DNA from: Diospyros lotus
Taxonomy: Eukaryota; Streptophyta; Magnoliopsida; Ericales; Ebenaceae
Reading direction: 5' to 3'
DNA length: 64,000 nucleotides
Assembly: GCF_014633365.1 (NCBI RefSeq)
Contig: NC_068341.1
Span: 21,434,339-21,498,338 of the forward strand
Position numbers and translations under genes: made by a program. Positions 47,672 through 60,457 of this stretch are shown piece after piece (position 1 is the stretch's first letter; every line of letters starts with the position of its first letter). The notes under the pieces were generated by a model that saw only the letters and a program-made list of their open reading frames with translations, was not told where the DNA came from and did no database searches.

Positions 47672-50600
47672 TCTTTGTGGGCCACCAAAACCCGGCCATC
47701 GGGTTTTTTGGACCACAAACCAAGCAATCAGGTTTTGTGGCCCACGAAACCCGCCCATCGGGCTTTATGGCCCTCAAAGCCTGAAAATGATTTTTTTTAA
47801 TTTTTCTTCAAATTAATATGTTCGATGAGCACTAAAATGATGTCTTTTAATGTTATTCGGGGAAACCCAAATGTATATATCACAACAGAGTCATTATTTT
47901 TCACTTTGGGTGAGAATGTCCATCCACCATCAACACAACCAACTCATGATCAATGGTTACTAATAGTATTGGACAAAGCAAGATAATAACGCTATGATAA
48001 TAAACTTGCTCAATAATTATAGTGTAATTTCTAAACAATCACTATTATTTGAGACTATACTAGTGGTAAAATTCAAAAAAAATTCAATTGCAAAAAAAGA
48101 AAAAAAAAATCGGGCTTTGTGGGCCACCAAAATACGGCCATCGGGTTTTGTGGCCCACGAACCCGGCAATCGGATTTTCTGGCCCCCGGAACCCGACCAT
48201 GGGCTTTATGGCCATCAAAGCCCGAAAATAATTTATTTTTTTTTTTCTTCAAATTAATATGTTCCATTAGCACTAAAATGATATCTTTTAACGTTATTTG
48301 GGTAAACCCGAATGTATATATCACAACAAAGTCATTATTTTTCACTTTGTGTGAGGATATCAATCCACCATCAACACAACCAACACATGATCAATTGATA
48401 CTAATAATATTGGACAAAGCAAGATAATAACGCTATGATAATAAACTTGTTCAAAAATTAGAGTGTAATTTCTTAACAATCACTATTATTTGAGACTGTA
48501 CTAGTGGGAAACTTCAACAAAAATTTAATTGCAAAAATTCAAATGGAAAAAAAAAATCGGGCTTTGTGGGCCACCAAGACCCGGCAATCAGGTTTTGTGG
48601 ACCACGAACTCGGTAATCGGGTTTTCTGGCCCACGAAACCCGACCATCGGGCTTTATGGCCCTCAAAGCCCGAAAATAATTTTTTTTAATTTTTCTTCAA
48701 ATTAATATGTTCCATTAGCACTAAATGATGTCGTTTAATGTTATTTGGGTAAACCCAAATGTATATATCACAACAAAATCATTATTTTTCAATTTGGGTG
48801 CGGATGTCCATCCACCATCAACACAACCAACTCATGATCTATGACTACTAATAATATTGGACAAAGCAAGATAATAACGCTATGATAATAAACTTGCTCA
48901 AAAATTAGAATGTAATTTCTTAACAATCACTATTATTTGAGACTATAGTAGTGGGAATCTTTAACAAAAATTCAATTGTGAAAAAAAAAAAATCGGGCTT
49001 TGTAGGCCACCAAAACCCGGCCATCGGGTTTTGTGGACCACGAACCCGGTAATCGGGTTTTCTGGCCCACGAAACCCGACCATCGGGCTTTATGGCCCTC
49101 AAAGCCCGAAAAATATTTTTTTTAATTTTTCTTCAAATTAATATGTTCCATTAGCACTAAATGATGTCTTTTAATGTTATTTGGGTAAACCCAAATGTAT
49201 ATATCACGACAAAGTCATTATTTTTCACTTTGGGTGCGGATGTCCATCCACCATCAACACAACCATCTCATGATCAATGGCTACTAATAATATTGGACAA
49301 AGTAAGATAATAATGCTATGATAATAAACTTGCTAAAAAATTAGAGTGTAATTTTCTTAACAATCACTATTATTTGAGACTATACTAGAGGAAAACTTAA
49401 AAAAAAAATTCAATGGCAAAAAAAAAAAAAAAAGTCGGCTTTGTGGGCCACCAAAACCCGGCCATCGGGCTTTATGGCCCTCAAAGCCTGAAAATGATTT
49501 TTTTTAATTTTTCTTCAAATTAATATGTTCGATGAGCACTAAAATGATGTCTTTTAATGTTATTCGGGTAAACCCAAATGTATATATCACAACAAAGTCA
49601 TTATTTTTCACTTTGGGTGAGAATGTCCATCCACCATCAACACAACCAACTCATGATCAATGGTTACTAATAATATTGGACAAAGCAAGATAATAACGCT
49701 ATGATAATAAACTTGCTCAATAATTATAGTGTAATTTCTAAACAATCACTATTATTTGAGACTATACTAGTGGTAAAATTCAAAAAAATTCAATTGCAAA
49801 AAAAGAAAAAAAAAATCGGGCTTTGTGGGCCACCAAAATACGGCCATCGGGTTTTGTGGACCACGAACCCGGCAATCGGGTTTTGTGGCCCACGAAACCC
49901 GGCCATCGGGCTTTATGGCCCTCAAAGCCCGAAAATATTTTTTTTAATTTTTCTTCAAATTAATATGTTCCATTAGCACTAAATGATGTCTTTTAATGTT
50001 ATTTGGGTAAACCTAAATGTATATATCACAACAAAGTCATTATTTTTCACTTTGGGTGAGTATGTCCATCCACCATCAACACAACCAACTCATGATCAAT
50101 TGCTACTAATAATATTGGACAAAGCAAGATAACAACGCTATGATAATAAACTTGCTCAAAAATTAGAGTCTAATTTCTTAACAATCACTAATATTTGAGA
50201 CCATACTAGTGGGAAACTTCAAAAAAATTCAAATGGAAAAAAAAAAAATCGGGCTTTTTAGGCCATCAAAACCCGGCCATCGGGTTTTGTGCCCCACGAA
50301 CCCGGCAATCGGGTTTTGTGGCCCCCGAAACCCGACCATGGGCTTTATGGCCATCAAAGCCCGAAAATAATTTATTTTTATTTTTCTTCAAATTAATATG
50401 TTCCATTAGCACTAAAATGATATCTTTTAATGTTATTTGGGTAAACCCGAATGTATATATCACAACAAAGTCATTATTTTTCACTTTGTGTGAGGATATC
50501 AATCCACCATCAAAACAACCAACACATGATCAATTGATACTAATAATATTGGACAAAGCAAGATAATAACGCTATGATAATAAACTTGCTCAAAAATTAG

Positions 50601-52859
50601 AGTGTAATTTCTTAACAATCACTATTATTTGAGACTGTACTAGTGGGAAACTTCAACAAAAATTCAATTGCACAAATTCAAATGGAAAAAAAAAAAAAAT
50701 CGGGCTTTGTGGGCCACCAAAACCCGGCCATCAGGTTTTGTGGACCACGAACTCGGTAATCGGGTTTTCTGGCCCACGAAACCCGACCATCAGGCTTTAT
50801 GGCCCTCAAAGCCCAAAAATAATTTTTTTTAATTTTTCTTCAAATTAATATGTTCCATTAGCACTAAATGATGTCTTTTAATGTTATTTGGGTAAACCCA
50901 AATGTATATATCACGACAAAGTCATTATTTTTCACTTTGGGTGCGGATGTCCATCCACCATCAACACAACCAACTCATGATCAATGGCTACTAATAATAT
51001 TGGACAAAGCAAGATAATAACGCTATGATAATAAACTTGCTCAATAATTATAGTGTAATTTCTAAACAATCACTATTATTTGAGACTATACTAGTGGTAA
51101 AATTCAAAAAAATTCAATTGCCAAAAAAGAAAAAAAAAAATCGGGCTTTGTGGGCCACCAAAATGCGGCCATCGGGTTTTGTGGACCACGAACCCGGCAA
51201 TCGGGTTTTGTGGCCCACGAAACCCGGCCATCGGGCTTTATGGCCCTTAAAGCCCGAAAATACTTTTTTTTAAATTTTTCTTCAAATTAATATGTTCCGT
51301 TAGCACTAAATGATGTCTTTTAAAGTTATTTGGGTAAACCCAAATGTATATATCACAACAAAGTCATTATTTTTCACTTTGGTGGAGTATGTCCACCCAC
51401 CATCAACACAGCCAACTCATGATCAATTGCTACTAATAATATTGGACCAAGCAAGATAATAACGCTATGATAATAAACTTGCTCAAATATTAAAGTGTAA
51501 TTTCTTAACAATCACTATTATTTGAGACTGTACTAGTGGGAAACTTCAACAAAAATTCAATTGCAAAAAAAAAAAAAAAATCGGGCTTTGTGGGCCACCA
51601 AAACTCGGCCATCGGGTTTTGTGGACCACGAACCCGGCAATCGGGTTTTGTGGCCCACGAAACCCGGCCATCAGGCTTTATGGCCCTCGAAGCCCGAAAA
51701 TAAGTTTTTTTAATTTTTCTTCAAATTAATATGTTCCATTAGCACTAAATGATGTCTTTTAATGTTATTTGGATAAACCCAAATTAATATATCACAACAA
51801 AGTCATTATTTTTTACTTTGGGTTAGTATGTCCATCCACCATCAACACAACCAACTCATGATCAATTGCTACTAATAATATTGGACAAAACAAGATAATA
51901 ACGCTATGATAATAAACTTGCTCAAAAATTAGAGTGCAATTTCTTAACAATCACTATTATTTGAGACTATACTTGTGGGAAACTTCAAAAAAAATTCAAT
52001 AGCAAAAAAAAAAAAAAAAAATCGGTCTTTGTGGGCCACCAAAACCCTGCCATCGGGTTTTGTGGACCACAAACCAAGCAATCAGGTTTTGTGGCCCACG
52101 AAACCCGGCCATCGGGCTTTATGGCTCTCAAAGAATGAAAATGATTTTTTTTAATTTTTCTTCAAATTAATATGTTCGATTAGCACTAAAATAATGTCTT
52201 TTAATGTTATTTGGGTAAACCCAAATGTATATATCACAAAAAAATCATTATTTTTCACTTTGGGTGATAATGTCCGTCCAGCATCAACACAACCAACTCA
52301 TGATCAATGGCTACTAATAATATTGGACAAAGCAAGTTAATAACGCTATGATAATAAACTTGCTAAATAATTAGAGTGTAATTTCTTAACAATCACTATT
52401 ATTTGAGACTATACTAGTGGTAAAATTAAAAAAAAAATCAATTGCAAAAAAAAAAAAAAAATCGGGCTTTGTGGGCCACCAAAACCCTGCCATCGGGTTT
52501 TGTGGACCACGAACCCGGCAATCGGGTTTTGTGGCACACGAAACTCGGCCATCGGGCCTTATGGCCCTCAAAGCCCGAAAATAATTTTTTTTAATTTTTC
52601 TTCTAATTAATATGTTCCATTAGCACTAAATGATGTCTTTTAATGTTATTTGGGTAAACCCAAATGTATATATATCACAACAAAGTCATTATTTTTCACT
52701 TTGGGTGAGTATGTCCATCCACCATCAACACAACCAACTCATGATCAATTGCTACTAATAATATTGGACAAAGCAAGATAATAACGCTATGATAATAAAC
52801 TTGCTCAAAAATTAGAGTCTAATTTCTTAACAATCACAATTATTTGAGACCATACTAGT

Positions 52860-55800
52860 GGGAAACTTCAAAAAAATTCAAATGGAAAAAAAAAAAAAAT
52901 CGCGCTTTTTGGGCAACCAAAACCCGGCCATCGGGTTTTGTGCCCCACGAACCCGGCAATCGGGTTTTGTGGCCCCCGAAACCCGACCATGGCCTTTATG
53001 GCCATCAAAGCCCGAAAATAATTTATTTTTATTTTTCTTCAAATTAATATGTTCCATTAGCACTAAAATGATATCTTTTAATGTTATTTGCGTAAACCCG
53101 AATGTATATATCACAACAAAGTCATTATTTTTCACTTTGTGTGAGGATATCAATCCACCATCAAAACAACCAACACATGATCAATTGATACTAATAATAT
53201 TGGACAAACCAAGATAATAACGCTACGATAATAAACTTGCTCAAAAATTAGAATGTAATTTCTTAACAATCACTATTATTTGAGACTGTACTAGTGGGAA
53301 ACTTCAACAAAAATTCAATTGCAAAAAAAAAAAAAAAATCGGGCTTTGTGGGCCACCAAAACCCGGCCATCGGGTTTTGTGGACCACGAACCCGGTAATC
53401 GGGTTTTCTGGCCCACGAAACCCGACAATCGGGCTTTATGGCCCTCAAAGCCCGAAAATAATTTTTTTTAATTTTTCTTCAAATTAATATGTTCCATTAG
53501 CACTAAATGATGTCTTTTAATGTTATTTGGGTAAATCCAAATGTATATATCACAACAAAATCATTATTTTTCACTTTGGGTGCGGATGTCCATCCACCAT
53601 CAACACAACCAACTCATGATCTATGGCTACTAATAATATTGGACAAAGCAAGATAATAAAGCTATGATAATAAACTTGCTCAAAAATTAGAATGTAATTT
53701 CTTAACAATCAATATTATTTGAGACTATACTAGTGGGAAACTTTAACAAAAATTCAATTGCAAAAAAAAAAAAAAAAAAAAATCGGGCTTTGTAGGCCAC
53801 CAAAACCCGGCCATCGGGTTTTGTGGACCACGAACCCGGTAATCAGGTTTTGTGGCCCACGAAACCCGACCATCGGGCTTTATGGCCCTCAAAGCCCGAA
53901 AATAATTTTTTTTAATTTTTCTTCAAATTAATATGTTCCATTAGCACTAAATGATGTCTTTTAATGTTATTTGGGTAAACCCAAATGTATATATCACGAC
54001 AAAGTCATTATTTTTCACTTTGGGTGCGGATGTCCATCCACCATCAACACAACCAACTCATGATCAATGGCTACTAATAATATTGGACAAAGCAAGATAA
54101 TAACGCTATGATAATAAACTTGCTCAAAAATTAGAGTGTAATTTCTTAACAATCACTATTATTTGAGACTATACTAGCGGTAAAATTCAAAAAAAATTCA
54201 ATTGACAAAAAAAAAAAAAAATCGGGCTTTGTGGGCCACCAAAACCCGGCCATCGGGTTTTGTGGACCACGAACCCGGCAATCGGGTTTTGTGGCCCACG
54301 AAACCCGGTCATCAGGCTTTATGGCCCTCAAAGCCCGAAAATACTTTTTTTTAATTTTTCTTCAAATTAATATGTTCCATTAGCACTAAATGATGTCTTT
54401 TAATGTTATTTGGGTAAACCCAAATGTATATATCACAACAAGGTCATTATTTTTCACTTTGGGTGAGTATGTCCATCCACCATCAACACAACCAACTCAT
54501 GATCAATTGCTACTAATAATATTGGACAAAGCAAGATAATAACGCTATGATAATAAACTTGCTCAAAAATTAGAGTGTAATTTCTTAACAATCACAATTA
54601 TTTGAGACCATACTAGTGGGAAACTTCAAAAAAAATTCAATTGCAAAAAAAAAAAAAAAAATCGGGCTTTTTGGGCCACCAAAACCCGACCATCGGCTTT
54701 TGTCGACCACGAACCCGGCAATCGGCTTTTGTGGCCCCCGAAACCTGGCCATGGGCTTTATTGCCATCAAAGCCCGAAAATAATTTTTTTTTATTTTTCT
54801 TCAAATTAATATGTTCCATTAGCACTAAAATGATATCTTTTAATGTTATTTGGGTAAACCCGAATGTATATATCACAACAAAGTAATTATTTTTCAATTT
54901 GTGTGAGGATATCAATCCACCATCAACACAACCAACACATGATCAATTGCTACTAATAATATTGGACAAAGCAAGATAATAACGCTATGATAATAAACTT
55001 GCTAAAAAATTAGAGTGTAATTTTCTTAACAATCACTATTATTTGAGACTATACTAGAGGAAAACTTAAAAAAAAAATTCAATGGCAAAAAAAAAAAAAA
55101 AAGTCGGGCTTTGTGGGCCACCAAAACCCGGCCATCGGGCTTTATGGCCCTCAAAGCCTGAAAATGATTTTTTTTAATTTTTCTTCAAATTAATATGTTC
55201 GATGAGCACTAAAATGATGTCTTTTAATGTTATTCGGGTAAACCCAAATGTATATATCACAACAAAGTCATTATTTTTCACTTTGGGTGAGAATGTCCAT
55301 CCACCATCAACACAACCAACTCATGATCAATGGTTACTAATAATATTGGACAAAGCAAGATAATAACGCTATGATAATAAACTTGCTCAATAATTATAGT
55401 GTAATTTCTAAACAATCACTATTATTTGAGACTATACTAGTGGTAAAATTCAAAAAAATTCAATTGCAAAAAAAGAAAAAAAAAATCGGGCTTTATGGGC
55501 CACCAAAATGCGGCCATCGGGTTTTGTGGACCACGAACCCGGCAATCGGGTTTTGTGGCCCACGAAACCCGGCCATCGGGCTTTATGGCCCTCAAAGCTC
55601 GAAAATATTTTTTTTAATTTTTCTTCAAATTAATATGTTCCATTAGCAGTAAATGATGTCTTTTAATGTTATTTGGGTAAACCCAAATGTATATATCACA
55701 ACAAAGTCATTATTTTTCACTTTGGGTGAGTATGTCCATCCACCATCAACACAACCAACTCATGATCAATTGCTACTAATAATATTGGACAAAGCAAGGT

Positions 55801-58130
55801 AATAACGCTATGATAATAAACTTGCTCAAAAATTAGAGCCTAATTTCTTAACAATCACAATTATTTGAGACCATACTAGTGGGAAACTTCAAAAAAATTC
55901 AAATGGAAAAAAAAAAAAAATCGGGCTTTTTGGGCCACCAAAACCCGGCCATCGGGTTTTGTGCCCCACGAACCCGGCAATCGGGTTTTGTGGCCCCCGA
56001 AACCCGACCATGGGCTTTATGGCCATCAAAGCCCGAAAATAATTTATTTTTATTTTTCTTCAAATTAATATGTTCCATTAGCACTAAAATGATATCTTTT
56101 AATCTTATTTGGGTAAACCCGTATGTATATATCACAACAAAGTCATTATTTTTCACTTTGTGTGAGGATATCAATCCACCATCAAAACAACCAACACATG
56201 ATCAATTGATACTAATAATATTGGACAAAGCAAGATAATAACGCTATGATAAAAAACTTGCTCAAAAATTAGAATGTAATTTCTTAACAATCACTATTAT
56301 TTGAGACTGTACTAGTGGGAAACTTCAACAAAAATTCAATTGCAAAAAAAAAAAAAAAAAAAAATCGGGCTTTGTGGGCCACCAAAACCCGGCCATCGGG
56401 TTTTGTGGACCACGAACCCGGTAATTGGGTTTTCTGGCCCACGAAACCCGACCATCGGGCTTTATGGCCCTCAAAGCCCGAAAATAATTTTTTTTAATTT
56501 TTCTTCAAATTAATATGTTCCATTAGCACTAAATGATGTCTTTTAATGTTATTTGGGTAAACCCAAATGTATATATCACAACAAAATTATTATTTTTCAC
56601 TTTGGGTGCGGATGTCCATCCACCATCAACACAACCAACTCATGATCTATGGCTACTAATAATATTGGACAAAGCAAGATAATAACGCTATGATAATAAA
56701 CTTGCTCAAAAATTAGAATGTAATTTCTTAACAATCACTATTATTTGAGACTATACTAGTGGGAAATTTTAACAAAAATTCAATTGCAAAAAAAAAAAAA
56801 ATCGGGCTTTGTAGGCCACCAAAACCCGGCCATCGGGTTTTGTGGACCACGAACCCGGTAATCGGGTTTTCTGGCCCACGAAACCCGACCATCGAGCTTT
56901 ATGGCCCTCAAAGCCCGAAAATAATTTTTTTTAATTTTTCTTCAAATTAATTTGTTCCATTAGCACTAAATGATGTCTTTTAATGTTATTTGGGTAAACC
57001 CAAATGTATATATCACGACAAAGTCATTATTTTTCACTTTGGGTGCGGATGTCCATCCACCATCAACACAACCAACTCATGATCAATGGCTACTAATAAT
57101 ATTGGACAAAGCAAGATAATAACGCTATGATAATAAACTTGCTCAAAAATTAGAGTGTAATTTCTTAACAATCACTATTATTTGAGACTATACTAGTGGT
57201 AAAATTCAAAAAAAATTCAATTGAAAAAAAAAAAAAAAATCAGGCTTTGTGGGCCACCAAAACCCCGCCTTCGGGTTTTGTGGACCACGAACCCGGCAAT
57301 CGGGTTTTGTGGCCCACGAAACCCGATCATCAGGCTTTATGGCCCTCAAAGCCTGAAAATACTTTTTTTTAATTTTTCTTCAAATTAATATGTTCCATTA
57401 GCACTAAATGATGTGTTTTAATGTTATTTGGGTAAACCCAAATGTATATATCACAACAAGGTCATTATTTTTCACTTTGGGTGAGTATGTCCATCCACCA
57501 TCAACACAACCAACTCATGATCAATTGCTACTAATAATATTGGACAAAACAAGATAATAACGCTATGATAATAAACTTGCTCAAAAATTAGAGTGTAATT
57601 TCTTAACAATCACAATTATTTGAGACCATACTAGTGGGAAACTTCAAAAAAAATTCAATTGCAAAAAAAAAAAAAAAAATCGGGCTTTTTGGGCCACCAA
57701 AACCCGGCCATCGGGTTTTGTCGACCACGAACCCGGCAATCGGCTTTTGTGGCCCCCGAAACCTGGCCATGGACTTTATTGCCATCAAAGCCCGAAAATA
57801 ATTTTTTTTTATTTTTCTTCAAATTAATATGTTCCATTAGCACTAAAATGATATCTTTTAATGTTATTTGGGTAAACCCGAATGTATATTTCACAACAAA
57901 GTAATTATTTTTCAATTTGTGTGAGGATATCAATCCACCATCAACACAGCCAACACATGATCAATTGCTACTAATAATATTGGACAAAGCAAGATAATAA
58001 CGCTATGATAATAAACTTGCTAAAAAATTAGAGTGTAATTTTCTTAACAATCACTATTATTTGAGACTATACTAGAGGAAAACTTAAAAAAAAAATTCAA
58101 TGGCAAAAAAAAAAAAAAAAGTCGGGCTTT
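52860..58130 (+). repeat. Tandem duplication of a seven-monomer satellite unit (about 3.02 kb)
   Basis: Unit 1 spans about 52860-55878 and unit 2 begins at 55879. Markers repeat with an offset of 3018-3021 bp: the CAAATGGAAAAA head at 52881 and 55906, the GTCGACCACG core variant at about 54702 and 57720, and the AATGGCAAAA to GTCGGG junction at 55082 and about 58099. The similarity ends inside the seventh monomer near 58130, where unit 2 switches to a different full-length monomer. Confidence 0.72.
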
Positions 58131-58823
58131 GTGGGCCACCAAAACCCGACCATCGGGTTTTGTGGCCCACGAACCCGGCAATCGAGTTTTGTGGCCCATG
58201 AAACCCGGTCATCGGGCTTTATGGCCCACAAAGCCCGAAAATGATTTTTTTTGTTTTTTCTTCATATTAATATGTTCCATTAGCACTAAAATGATATCTT
58301 TTAATGTTATTTGGGTAAACCCGAATGTATATATCACAACAAAGTCATTATTTTTCACTTTGTGTGAGGATGTACATCCACCATCAACACAACCAACACA
58401 TGATCAATTGCTACTAATAATACTGGACAGAGCAAGATAATAACGTTATGATAATAAACTTGCTCAAAAATTAGAGTGTAATTTCTTAACAATCACTATT
58501 ATTTGAGACCATACTAGTGGGAAACTTCAAAAAAAAATCAATTGAAAAAAAAAAAATCGAGCTTTGTGGGCCACCAAAACCCGGCCATCGGGTTTTGTGG
58601 ACCACGAACCCGGCAATCGGGTTTTGTGGCCCACGAAACCCGGTCATCGGACTTTATGGCCCTCAAAGCCCGAAAATGATTTTTTTAAATTTTTCTTCAA
58701 ATTAATATGTTCCATTAGCACTAAAATGATGTCTTTTAATGTTATTTGGGTAAACCCAAGTATATATATACAACAAAGCCATTATTTTTCACTTTGGATG
58801 AGTATGTCCATCCACCATCAACA

Positions 58824-58828
58824 CAACC
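58824..58828 (+). repeat. Left target-site duplicate CAACC
   Basis: CAACC ends the left satellite half (ACACAACC) and starts the right half at 60458-60462 (CAACCAACTC); the satellite normally has one copy here. Confidence 0.9.
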
Positions 58829-60457
58829 TGTTAGAACGGGAGATGCTATGGCACACACCAAGAGGGGGGTGAATTGGTTATTTTAAAAACTTAATTGAGA
58901 GAACTTGAAAAACTTTTTAATACAGGTTGAAGTTTTAATGATTTAAAACGTGAAGCATATAAAATGATAAATGTGAATCAAGTGAGGAATTAAGGAATGC
59001 TTGGAAAGATAAAGATGATTTAAAGAACACAAGCATACAAGAACACCAAGATTTATAGTGGTTCGGCTTAACCCAAGCCTAATCCACTACCTTAGCTCCT
59101 CACTAAGGATTTTTCAAACCATCCACTAAAACCCCCTACTTAAACTAAGTAGGTCCTCTAGTCCAAGACTAGGAATTACAAAACCTCCCACTCAAAGGGC
59201 CCTCTAGCTATACAAGCTAGGAAAACAAGAAATATATAGTTGGAGAGAATCTAAGAGATGAATCTCTTAGTTACAATGTCTCTCAAAAATGATACAAGGC
59301 TTAAATGAATGTAAACAAATTAAGATCACAGCCTTGAAGAGAGAAAATTGAAGCACAGTGAATGTAAATAGAAACGAGTGTAAAATGTAAGCTCAATTCA
59401 ATTCATTCCCGTCCATTAGCCTTCTCTTGATCATCTATGACATGTATATATAAGTGTCCCATGAAGTTGAAGAGAAATATAGCCGTTTGGAGCCGTTGGG
59501 ATTTGAAAAAATAGCCGTTGGAGCTTTCTGCAAAAAGAAATAGTTGATAGAAGAAATATATAGTTGACTATTTTTACAACTAAAGCAAGAAATAGTCGAC
59601 AGACAAAACGAATAGTTGACTATTTTATAACACAAAATTTCAATAGTCGACAGACACATTCCAATAGTCGACAGATGCTGAGATATGAAGAAATTTTTTA
59701 ATTTCATGAACAAAAATAGTCGACAGATCAGAAGGCATAGTCGACTATTTTTACTCGATAGTCGACAGATGCTAAAATAGTCGACAGATGCTTAAATAGT
59801 CGACAGAACATCAAAAATAGTCGACTATTTTGAAGCATAGTCAACAGAATGATCCTGATAGTCGACTATTCTATAGAAAAACTTGAATTTTCAATACATC
59901 CTTATTCGATTCTTTAAAAACTCATTTTGATTATCTTTAAAGCAAGTTGAGATTATCAAAAGTATGATTTGAAACAAATTATTCTTAACAAATCAATCTT
60001 TCATCCATACTCAATATTTCTTCTATAAGTTTTCATATCTTGCTTCAAAACTTATATACTAAAAATTCATTTTCTCATTCATATAATCCACATAGTAGAA
60101 ATTGATTTTCATATAGTCATTTATCAAAACCATTCATTACCAAGAGATATTAGATATCAAAATACTAGGAGATAGTTTTCTAAAATGAACACTTTCTAAA
60201 ATGAACACACTTTCAAAAACATGTTCTAGTTGGTCTTTCTCCATAGAATTATTTTGACCAACGATTTCAAGGAGATTCTTCTTAGATCTTAAAACTTGTT
60301 TATGCTAATCTCCAAATAATATAAAAGATCATAGATCATTTTAACAAAGCACTTTGAAATTGATTTTTGTTTCCAAACCATATGCTTTGATTGAGAGAAA
60401 ATAAAAAGACATTTGAAATTTTTCATCATCAAAACTAAACACAAGAGTAAAATATCA
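58829..60457 (-). mobile_element. Solo LTR, copia-like, inserted in the satellite
   Basis: 1629 bp, starting TGTTAGAACGGG and ending AATATCA, with perfect 5-bp duplicates. On the minus strand its end reads CAATTCACCCCCCTCTTGG and then TTCTAACA, a common 3' end of plant copia LTRs just before the primer-binding site, so the sense is minus. TATATA sequence lies at 59445-59453. There is no credible gene; the 92-codon frame at 59435-59713 is low-complexity translation of the repeat cluster. Confidence 0.85.
59539..59872 (+). repeat. Cluster of AATAGTCGAC-type palindromic motifs in the solo LTR
   Basis: About fourteen copies in about 330 bp. Two forms alternate: AATAGTCGACAGA and the palindrome AAATAGTCGACTATTT. 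Some copies have GTTGAC or GTCAAC, as expected from C to T change at the central CG. Confidence 0.85.

Larger units (their letters stand above)
30676..58828 (+). repeat. Satellite array, block 3 (about 65 monomers)
   Basis: The main block. Heads repeat at about 440 bp; shorter steps of about 383 bp (heads near 33028, 40355, 49438 and 55110) come from cores that lost two 30-bp units, steps near 400 bp from junctions lacking the A tract, and one longer step of 464 bp (near 41184) from an extra unit. Linked variants divide the monomers into types (see findings). No foreign insertion is seen inside this 28-kb stretch. Open frames of 60-127 codons on both strands derive from the monomer. Confidence 0.93.

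Noticed and set aside
59435..59713. 92-codon minus-strand frame in the solo LTR
   Set aside because: Its product is Ser/Thr/Ile repeats translated from the GTCGAC motif cluster, with no family resemblance.
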